A DNA stretch of 30,752 nt from Plakobranchus ocellatus. Lineage: Eukaryota; Mollusca; Gastropoda; Plakobranchidae. How positions within the stretch are numbered: the stretch's first letter is position 1; the number at the start of each line of letters is the position of its first letter. This document shows positions 10,088 through 20,600 of this stretch, piece by piece. Below the pieces are notes generated by a model, which was not told the origin of the DNA, did not search any database, and saw nothing but the letters and a program-made list of their open reading frames with translations. Position numbers and translations under genes: made by a program. The stretch lies in contig BLXT01003731.1 in NCBI GenBank assembly GCA_019648995.1, positions 686,806-717,557 of the forward strand. The letters are read 5' to 3'.

Positions 10088-11660
10088 TATACATTGTTCA
10101 CTATTTTTAAAACTTGTATATCACATAGAAACCTGTTCAAATGTTCTGCCCATTTTAGGATTTATTTAAGTAAACAGCTGCAGCGGATTTCACTATATGG
10201 GATGCTCGTATAAATCACACTTTTTAAAAGAGTATACTGTCAATAGAGGAAAACACAAGAGTTATGATTCTTTGTTACAAGTCAGCAACGTGAAATCTTA
10301 TGATGTTTCTTTCTACATCTAAAGATCAAGCTTTCAAGCAAGAAAAGATCTAACCAGATCTAAAATTGAGACTTTTTAATGTGCCAATTTAAACAATGCG
10401 TTGATGGATGATTTTGGGAAGAAAATATAAAAACTCATACTTTTTTTTTTCCAAAATGAACATTTTTTGTAGTAACAAATGACCATAAACTCCAGAAAAG
10501 AACCATTATTCCCTGTGAAATTGCGTTCCCTTTATCAAATCTATAGGTATTTGGAACAATGCTTGTGTTCTTATGCAGTTTGACTGAAATGAAATCCACT
10601 GTACATGAAAGTCTTATAAAATAGTATGATGGAGAATTGTGCTCTGATATAAATTTCCACCTATGGGTTATTTTTTTTATTTTAAGGTTATAACTGTGTC
10701 AAAGGTTAAATGAAGAAAGCCATTGTGAATGACCTTTTCAGTCTTTGCTCTAAATTATTCAATTGGTTGTCATAAGTATGGTCTCCCAGTAGCTGTGTGT
10801 TGTCATACGTTTCCTGCAATATTCACCACATAAACAGGTCATATAATTTGCATTTGTGGATAAACTGAAAAGGAATAATGATTTTAAATACTAAATGCCT
10901 TATACGTGTATATAAGTTTAGTCCGCACTTAAAAAAAAACAACCAAACAAAAAATTTACAATGACAGATGTACGAGAAGATGTACATTTTTTTCATGCAC
11001 ACTTATTTCCTCATTTATTTTACTTTTTTAGCTGCACATGTGACAAACTATACAGCAACTTCATGTTTTTTTGTTGTTTTAAATTCTGGTATGGGATTTC
11101 ATGCCAACATCATAACCACCTTACTTTATTTTTCCAAGGAATCGTAGTTAAATTGGCTGGTTATATACAGTTATTTGAGGATTTGACTCAATCTATTTTG
11201 CAAATGTGCACACAAGGGTATTTTTTTTGCCCCTTTTACTTCTCAGAGAATTTTCACATTTAGATTTTTTTTCCCTTGGCTGTTGTTTCCATCATTCTTT
11301 TTTTTTATATTTCATATGTAATGTGAACCTGTTTATGTTAATAAACGGCAACAATTTTTTGGCTTATCTTCATGTTATAAGAGAGATATTTCTTTCCTCT
11401 CTATGGGAGTGATACCGATATATGTAATTGTTGTGTATGTTGATTTGATTTTGATGAAGAATGACCACATTATATTACAATGACTGTGTATTATTTTCAT
11501 TGCTGTACATTTTTCCTTCCGTTTTTACTTCTAAAACATTTCTATTTTTAACCAGTGGAACCCTTTCTAAGATAAACTTTTGAGGAACAAGGTAATTGGG
11601 TTTATTTCATGCTACATTATGTTAACATAATTGTTTACAATAAATAGCAGCAATGGCCAG
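10088..11660 (+). other. DZANK1: DZANK1 3' UTR with candidate poly(A) signals
   Basis: AT-rich, non-coding sequence after the stop. AATAAA occurs at 11340-11345, 11639-11644 and 11848-11853. The real end of the transcript cannot be fixed from sequence alone. The first two are the likeliest because minus-strand signals for the convergent gene begin nearby. Confidence 0.5.
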
Positions 11661-13327
11661 AAAAGAAGTCTATTAATATTATTACTAATATTTTATTAGG
11701 ATTTCTATTCCTCTGAGACCAGCTTAACCCTTTTAGTGTGAAAGGCCTTGTTAGTGGTTTTTAACTGCACACCCAGTCTCATTACACTGTTGCAGAATTG
11801 TTCTTCACTTAAATGAACACAAAGCTGAATAGTTATACAAACTTGCAAATAAAACAAAACCTCTTCTAACAGTTGAAGAATTTAAAATAAACATTGATAA
11901 AAAAAATAAATTCAAACAACATTTGCTAAAATCAATCTTAATTTATTTATCTCATTAACTGAAATCAAACAGTACTAGAACACCCGCACACCATGAAGCA
12001 TTAAAAATTTGAATTGAAATACATAATGGATCATCAAACATTGCAATGAAAAAGATCAACCTTTAGCTAAGGCAGCAATGAATGCAGACAATCCACATTC
12101 TCGTTAATTGTGTGAAATTTTTACATCTCAGACAAAACTGGTATACGCAATGGTTCATTATGTCTTTAAACTTGTGCTTATGTTTACATAGACAAGCTCA
12201 GTGCATTTCTATCACACATTTCTAAAGATACAGGATACATCCATGGCAATAACTTTGTATTTTAAGTTATGCACCCAAAAGTGCTGAAATGAATAAAGAA
12301 ACAAATGCAACATAAAATTAGACTTAAAAGTAATCAGTTTGTTTCTTGTTTGTCAAATAACTGCTGTTGGTGAAATGACATAAAATTTATTTCTGATTTA
12401 CCTTTTAAATCTAAAACAATACTTCTCAGTAGATCTCAAATCACATGATAATAAAGATCCAAGATATGTTTTTACTTTTTTGATACCTGCTACTCTGATC
12501 ATTATTAAAAAAAAACTGGTCCTACTGAATATGGAATGAGTGTCTGAATAGGATCAAATCTGACTTTCTTCTCTCCAACACACCAGAGACTTGACTCCAC
12601 AGAAGTCAAGAACTGAAATCTTTGATGATAACAAGGGTTCTCTATTTTACTTCAGTGAGAGCATAAAAAACAAACCACAAATCACTTCATTTTAAAATGA
12701 CAGTTGTTTTAAGCGCCAGAAAAAAAATATATTAATGTTCACTCTACAAATAATCAAAAAACTTTACTCTTTACCAATCTAAAGGAATAAAAAAAAATTA
12801 ATTAGAAAGCTGTAAATAACAAAAACCTTCAGAACATGTTTTGATTTTGAAACACTGAGACTTGCATAATTATGATATTCAAACCACTCATGTGATAAAA
12901 TGTCAACAGTTAACAACACTAGATAAGGGCATCAGTGAGAGGTTATAATGTGTAAGGCTCTAAGAGATTTCTGATGGAATGATACCCATTCAAGATGAAA
13001 TAGTGATGATATACAAGTCCAGGAGACTACCTTCTATTATATCCCAGCCTTTCAAATATGTACACAAACAAAAACAGAATAGAACAGAGTAGACTGGATG
13101 CATCTGGAAACAATAGCAGCAAGAACAAAGAAACATTTGACTTAAAAATACATTTATATCTTCACATCTAAACATGGGGCATCCGTGTCATTTAAAAATT
13201 TTTTTTTTCTTGCTTCAGAATTGAAAAGAATGACAAAGAGTCAAAAAGTGAAAAAGTAGATGTGCAGAAAACAAAAAGAGTGGGTTAATGAATTCTATTA
13301 GAGAACAATATGTTAGTTAAATAAAAC

Positions 13328-13335
13328 NNNNNNNN
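13328..13335. other. Assembly gap (8 N) next to a poly(A) run
   Basis: Eight ambiguous bases are followed directly by about 25 A residues. A homopolymer of uncertain length is the obvious cause. Confidence 0.95.
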
Positions 13336-13386
13336 AAAAAAAAAAAAAAAAAAAAAAAAATTAAATGAACCCAGACCAGACATTTT

Positions 13387-13640
13387 TACAATTCCCCAGC
13401 CTGTGTAAAGATAACAGATTATTAAACCAGTTACTCACTGCCATGACCCTGTATAACACTTTCATTCCAATCACTTGTTGCTTTACTTCTCTATTGATAA
13501 TACAATTCAAATCACTCATCGCCAATCTTCTGTATTAATGTGACAGGCATAAACACTCATCCCAAAACCTATCTATCTATGTTGCATATTAATACACCAA
13601 GCACTCATTGCTAAACCCCTTTGTAAATGTCCCAAGCAGT
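13387..13640. repeat. Minisatellite, ~40-bp unit, five to six diverged copies
   Basis: Related blocks start at 13427, 13467, 13508, 13548 and 13597, with spacings of 40, 41, 40 and 49. Examples are CCAATCACTTGTTGC, CAAATCACTCATCGCC and CCAAGCACTCATTGC. Each is followed by CCT/CTT, a CTGTAT-like block and an AATA stretch. A weaker copy precedes the first. It lies in the presumed TMED10 3' UTR. Confidence 0.7.
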
Positions 13641-14103
13641 TGAAGTTTGATGTTATGAATCTTTGATATATTGATGTGATTAACATGATAGACATCACTC
13701 AAACTCTTGGAACCAACCATGTGTCACAGATTTTCCTGATGCAACTTGGAAAAGCAGCCCATATTAAATACATCAATGTTTTTGATAGTTTAATTACAAA
13801 ATTCGTTATGCAAAAGGTATCTGTTCCATTCATATACACTGGATTCTCCATGTGTTTGCTGATAAAATGGACAGTAATTTTGTGTGTACAATACAATTTT
13901 TAAAAAACTGTGTCCAAAATTGTACCCTTCAATGTACAAATACATGTGCAGAGTGCTTAGAAACTTCGGAATAATGCAACCATATTTCCAAATTCTTAAT
14001 CATGTGAGAGGCTACCCTTGTTTTAAGTCATAAAATCTGACACAACATGGTGCATAGTGAAATCCACCTTAATACATTATCAAATGAAGAGGAGTTATTT
14101 CTC

Positions 14104-14475
14104 CCTTGCTCCCACACACCCACTCTGAACGAACACAGTATAAATAGGTTGTTACTCCTTTGCAGCCATAACCCCTAGTACCACTGTTTTGAGCAGCTGC
14201 AGCCTAACACTCTCACACCCAATCTGAATCAACCTAGCAACAAACACAGTGTTGAGAACTTGCACCTTCTTGCCTTCCCGCACCAAGCAACCTAGTGCAT
14301 CCACACAGTATGATCTAACACAGAAACACAATAAAAGTTGTGCTCTCCTTAGATCAACACATTTTGTGTGAACTAACCCAGTCCACACAGTGAAGAGCTT
14401 TTGTTCCCTCCTCGCACACACACACACTCAGTCTGACCAAATACAGTAACACAGTTTAGAACAGCTTGCACCCAT
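14104..14475. repeat. CA-rich degenerate repeat in TMED10 3' UTR
   Basis: CACACCCA(A/C)TCTGAA-like blocks occur near 14113 and 14213, with a looser CACACTCAGTCTGACC near 14420. Each is followed by a CAACCTAG- or AACACAGT-type block. GAACTTGCACC and GAACAGCTTGCACC follow the last two. The copies are strongly diverged and unequal in length. Confidence 0.45.
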
Positions 14476-14547
14476 ACACACAGTAACATTTTGTAAAGCA
14501 TTTGTACTTTCTTGTCACACACGCATACTGTCCCAGGCACACCCTTT

Positions 14548-14669
14548 TTATTCTATGAGTTTCTTGGCCTTGAAGTATCTCCTCAGGTAGAGCACCTGCC
14601 ACGTGGCCAGGCCCAGGAGACATAGCATGGAGAACAGGCTGAAGTACATCACACGCGAATGGGTCGACT
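14548..14669 (-). CDS. TMED10: TMED10 exon 5: transmembrane segment and KKLIE tail
   Basis: The acceptor, read on the minus strand, is TTTTGTGCAG. The first two bases complete Glu. It encodes [20 protein letters not shown], then [20 protein letters not shown], and stops with TAA at 14550-14548. It lies in a visibly GC-richer patch than the surrounding intron and UTR. Confidence 0.95.
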
Positions 14670-17600
14670 CTGCACAAAAGCCAACAAACGTATACTTTAA
14701 TACACATAATACTGCTATTAGAGAAACAAAAAGGAAAAAAAAAAGGTCCCCCCTAGAAATGTTTCCAACAGAACTAAAACAAAAAGCATTAAAAAAGGAG
14801 CAAATTGAAAATGTTTTACTCTCAAAAGTGGTCTTATTAGTGAACAGACTAAGTCTTATTAGTGGGTTATTCTAATTAACTCTCTTGGTTACCCTATCAA
14901 CCTTTGGCTCAAAGCTAATATTGCTCATAATCATTCCTCAATAGTGATTCTGACTTTCCTTGTTACATCTTCAAATTTGTCAACAGAACCAATCATATAA
15001 AAACTAAAAATTTTTAATCTTGGTGCCCCACACAACAATGATTAATAAAGGCCTTAACACTTTTGCATTTATACCGGCCCAACCCGGCCGAAAAACAGGC
15101 AAGGCCTTAGGTTTATCCCGGCCCAAGCCAAAGGCCTCGTTACCATTCAAGCCAGCCCAAACCGGCCGGGCTAAAATAGTTGAACATACCCGTTATTTTT
15201 AGATTTGACAGGAAACACGTTTAATTTCGGTTCTAAAAATAATTATCAACGTCATCTAGAGATATTTTGGGATATGTTTAAGCAAGCTTTGTGGGGTTTC
15301 CCCATTATCGAACATGGAACAAAGAAGGGAAAAGGGGAAACACGTTTGGCTTTCCACTCGCATGAGATCACTCGTTATTGCCTGTTGCTCAACATCGTAC
15401 TCCGCATACCTTTTACATTCATCGTTTGAACGAAATCTTTTATTTGAACTTACCATAATTAATAAATATTATCTTTTCATGTTGGAAGATCAGAATAGCG
15501 AAACTGAGTTTGCCTATTAGTCAGATGTTGACCTGAACATCAGCGACGAGGAAGAAGTAATTTTGTAGAAACTAGATTCTAGATCTAGATTTAAGGTCTT
15601 GATTCTACTCTAGCGGTTGGTAAATCAAGACGGACAGACATGTGACAAAGCAGAGAACGGCATGGTTGATTGAACTGATTATCTAGAATTTAACATCGAG
15701 CTAATGTATACCTAGACCTAAATGTAGACTTAGATCTTCAATGCAGATAATGAGGACAATAGTAACTTATGACGGAAATTAAATTGTCTAGTCTCGGGCT
15801 TGATTCTAGAGCTAATATGGAATAGTTCTTGTAGATTTTTGTTTGCTGAAGATAAAATCTGGACTAAACCTCAGTATGATTTTGTGTTTCTTGTTTCTTT
15901 TGATTTTAAGTAATACTCAATTACTCAGCTCCAAACACACCTTGTGTACTGTTTCTTCACATTAAAATGGAATATATCAATAGAAAAAGCACAAAATATA
16001 TTTTTCAAATTTAATTCAACAAATAACACACAAAGTACATTCATTTTAGATTCATACTTGAAAACTTCAAAGGAAATGAAGCAAAAACAATGATTTTATT
16101 GGCCTTTTCCCGAGGCACCCAACTTGGACTCTCCTAAACCCAAAATAATGTAAACAAAGTAGGGATCACTTGTTGGCAGGAAGCTGAACCCTAGAAACAA
16201 AATGGCTGCCATATTATTACAAACCTGAAAGGGTTAACTAGGTCTATCATTTTCTACAAACCATTTGTATCTCTCATCTGCTCCTCTCTTGATCGCATGT
16301 AAGCAAAATCATCGACGATGGATTTTGACAGATCCTCCAAGCGCCTCAGTTCAACTTCTAGAGGTTTCAGCTTCTCTGACCTTGCCATCTGACAGAAAGC
16401 AAAACACTCACCGATATGATTTCTTAGGTATAGACTTCTATGATTTAATTTGATTTTAAAAAAATCTAAGTAAGCATACTCAGTTTTGTTTCTTAAAAAC
16501 TGAAACAAATAGAGGACTTAACTTCCTCAATAAAAATAGTTTTGTGTTACTTTTTTAGCCTCTTCTTTTTTCCGTGTATATAGTCAATCTAAGATTAAAC
16601 AAAATAAAAAAAAAAAAAACATCCACAGCTGTGATACCCAACCTAATACACTTACAAACAGAACGTAAATAATGCACTATATGTGCAGCACCATCAGGAC
16701 ATAAGACCTTTAAATATAACGGAGATACAAATGATGAAATCTAGTCAGGACAATTCTTAATGTTTCACACTTAAAGCCACTGAATAACAATTTATTCTAA
16801 GCCTGGCAGGGTTTGATTTCATTTGACATCATGGGGGTGCAGAGCGTCAGAGAGGTGGCTGGTGGTTGCAAAATGCTTCAATTTGTAAAAAAAAGGCCTT
16901 GAAACTAATTGGCAGAGCTAACTTACAAATTAGCAAATCATTCGTGCAAGTACCTTTTAAGTCTTATACCTTTACCGAATTCTTTGACATACTGTCTGCT
17001 CCTATACCTAATTCTCCAAATTATTATAGGCTGTTTGAAAGAATTTTGCTCATTTCATGAGACTTTGAGTACAAAAAATGCATTCATGACAACTTTACCT
17101 CTTCATAGTTTTTTGTCTCAATTCCATGTTTGACATTTAAATAGACCTCTCTCTCTGGAGCAACCACACCTGAGGTGAAAAACAAAAATAGAAATATTTA
17201 TTATGTCAAGCATGTCTCATTCAATAAATATTCTTTAGTTCTTTTTTTTTTAGCATGGAATCTCTGAACATTCTACTCTATGCCCCATACATTTATGCAT
17301 AAAACTTTTATATACTGTAGACCACACCTAAACCGAAAACGGCTGAACCAAAAAAACGGCTAAATCAAAAAGAAATTGAAGAGCTTTCCGTTTTTCCTCT
17401 TATTCTTTCTTATTAAACATGCCGTAAGCGTTGGCTGCCAAACTATCGCTAAAGCGAAATAAAAACTACCAGGAAAGCCCAGTCACTGCCCCACGGACAC
17501 ATGAAAAAAAAAAGACTTTTTTTTTTTTAAACACACCTTGCCCTTCCCTTGCTTTCTCGCATTACTCCATGCAAACCCATTACTGTTAGTTACCGATACC

Positions 17601-20600
17601 TCACACTACAGACGGCCAGGCCCGATGTCTGGCTAGGTCTACTGCATACACCTGCCCATCCCTTCTCTTCCACCACTCAGTTACACAGCGGGGACCGTGC
17701 CAGACACTCCCTACATGTCTAGGTCCTGTCAGTGCTAAGCTAAGCAAACACTGTTGCATCACAGCCAGTAATAAAGCCATCTCTATTGCTGTGAGAACTT
17801 TAGTACCGGGAAACTTAGGTGATGATTAAATTGTAAAAGTAGAGACTTCAGGACCGGAAATCTTACTTAGGCGATGTTGAAGTTGTGGGAGCTCTATTAT
17901 TCTACATGATAACAGGCACAATAACCTCTTTATTGAAAAGGAAAGAGAAGGAGATAAGGAAATGGATAAGAAAGATTCGTGGATATGTGTGTTCATTCAC
18001 ACTGTGGTGTGTCGATGGGTGGGATTGATTTAACTTAATATCTGGGAAGATGGTTACTCTCCTTTTAATCTTACTTATTTAATGCGCTATGCTTAAACCA
18101 AAATAGAAATCATATTCCCTAGAATTTCGGTTTAAACATGTTCCACTGTATTTTATATTTCATGTCAGTGGTTATAATAAGGAGAGGGCAATATGATTAC
18201 CATGGCTTGACACCTTTTTTTTTTTATTGCCTACCATCACCCAAGTTTTAAGATCATCCATCTCACTAATGATTGTTAGATCGAAAGAGCTTCCTAACCT
18301 TGGATTTGAATGATATCTGCTCAACTGTAGTTCAGTATGTACATGAATATCGCATTGTGATACAGGGTTCGGACTATTGCACAAGTGATTTTGTCCACTT
18401 TGCAAACTTGAAATAGCTTTGTTTCTGGACAATGACAACTTGTCACTATTAAGCACAAAGAAATGCAGAGGCCTGGAGACCTACAGTAACAATCTTCTCT
18501 CACAGTAGAGAGTAGTGAAGAAATTAATTCAAATCTCCATGAATTCAATTATAAAGAACCTCAACTAAGTGAAATTCTAATTGCATTTCCTTATTGCTGG
18601 TATAACTTGTCAAAATTATATGAAGAAATTTCAAGCCAAATATCATCCCTGGCTTGCAAACATAAGATAAAAAGGAATGAGAGAACTTTCAACCATTTTG
18701 GATGTCTAAAATCTTCTCTGCTTTGCCTTTTCAGTTTTGCTCTTTAAATACCCAGAAAAATGAAACTATTACCACAACTGAAATGAGTGAGCTTTATAAT
18801 AATGGAGAGATTACTGTACTATGTGTATTTAACAAAAAAAAAATTCTTACCACTTGAAGATTTTGATGTAACACAGATTTCAAACATGTCATATTCCTCT
18901 GTGGTAAAAGCAAATTTTCCATGTGTAGCACTTTCTTTGGAGACTAAAATGTGACCTCTTGAGTCTGTCACCTGCCAAACGAGAAGAAAAACAAAAACAG
19001 TGCACTACTAACAGGTGGATTGAGGGATTTAACATATATATATATAAACTTATCCATGGCATTGTTCTTTCCATTGAAGCAACAACAGTTCAAAAGTATT
19101 CTAGAGGTGTAGGGTCTATTAAAATAAACCTGACTAAAAATGCAAATTTGTCATTTTGATCTATTCAGCACCATATATGGTAACATTAGTCTACAGTGGT
19201 ATGGCATTGGTAACCAATGCATAAGGTTAAATTTGAATTTCTGATGAAGACAACTGATTCACTCCTTTTGGGAAATGCCCAGGGGAACTTTTAAATAGAA
19301 CATGAATAAAAATTGAATTAAAAAAAAATTTAACATTCACAGAGCTTTTTGGATACCAGCATCTTCCCATTTGATATGAGAACAATTGCTGTTGTGGACC
19401 TACTTTAAATTAAATCAGAGTAAGATGAAGAACAAGAATTAGACAAAGTTTGAAATGATTAAATATTAGATTAAGTGACTTAAGCACACAAAGCAATATA
19501 TTCCATGACATTATTCATTAAATGAAGGCAACTTTAGATAAATTAGATCCAATAATAACCACCAATCAAATTGCAGTTTATTTGAAGCACATAGGCCCGC
19601 ACAAAGCCAAGTTACCCTGCCAAAAGTGAGAGGCACGGGATATTCTCTTAGGTACTGTGGATTAGGCCCGTTTTTATGTCTTGACCAACAGAAGAGGGAA
19701 GGGATGAGAGGGGCGGAATGAATGATGCTTATTTCAATGATGGAATGTTTGTTTTGCCATTACTGAAGGAAGAAGATAGGTCTAAGCTAACTGAACGTTG
19801 AAGACAAAGAGGAGAAGGGGTGACATGAAGACAAAGGGAGAATAGGATGAATCTGAGGGAGAGAGATAAGAGGTGGGGTTGGGAGTAGTATTTAGATGCT
19901 TGATTCAATGATAAAAATTCTGGTGTCAATGCAAATAAAGAAAGAAGCTAGGCATAAGCTAACTGAATGTTGAGGGATGACAGGGTTGTATTGAATTCAA
20001 TGCCACTGTGTACAAAACAAAGGGAGGATGGGATGAATAGAGAGAGAGAGAGAGATGCGGGGAGGGGTGGGGAAAGGCTTCAAGAAGCTAGATTCAATGA
20101 TAAAATTTTTGGTGATGCTAGTGTGTACAAGACAAAGGGAGAATGGGATGAATCTGAGGGAGAGAGATAAAGAGGTGGGGTTGGGAGTAGTATTTAGATG
20201 CTTGATTCAATGATAAAAATTCTGGTGTCAATGCAAATAAAGAAAGAATGGCATTGAAGAAGCTGTGTTGTTGACGTTCAGCTTACCCTGCATCTGCTTT
20301 TTCTCTTCCTTCTCTTATCTCATAAAAACTTGGCCAATTTTGCACCGATTTAGCAGGCGTAGCCTGAGAGTATTGTTAGATTTCCAAATGCTAATTGGAT
20401 CAGCTGTGCTTGAATCGTTATACTAATAACATCGACAGTGCTACTGCTCATATGACACACATCATTTTTGCAACCTTTTACTATTTTTGTCAGCTTGAAG
20501 AAGCACTTAGCATGAATACCGATATGACTGAGATCATCAATCTAAGCAATCCCAAAATTCTGAGAATGCTAGCAAACGCAACATGATAGTAGTACGTCTA

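Larger units (their letters stand above)
11601..14547 (-). other. TMED10: Probable TMED10 3' UTR and convergent intergenic interval
   Basis: No coding exon is recognised on either strand. TTTATT (AATAAA on the minus strand) lies at 11601-11606, 11942-11947 and 12386-12391, so TMED10 transcripts reading leftward could end around 11.6-12.4 kb and overlap the DZANK1 3' UTR. The stretch holds a ~40-bp minisatellite, a CA-rich degenerate repeat and an assembly gap, listed separately. Confidence 0.4.
14670..16261 (-). other. TMED10: TMED10 intron 4 (1.6 kb)
   Basis: No host exon is seen. It includes a GGCC-rich repeated block (15048-15178) and a CTAGAT-rich patch (about 15565-15800). Several short ORFs around 15205-15520 overlap in different frames and show no recognisable family. 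Confidence 0.7.

Noticed and set aside
14152-14427. 91-codon Cys/Val-rich minus-strand ORF
   Set aside because: It falls within the CA-rich degenerate repeat of the TMED10 3' UTR and has no family resemblance.
18172-18548. Overlapping minus-strand ORFs of 94 and 75 codons
   Set aside because: They lie in a TMED10 intron beside a transposon end, with no splice support and no recognisable domain.
20395-20586. 63-codon + strand ORF in TMED10 intron 1
   Set aside because: Short, no homology recognised and no start or splice context.
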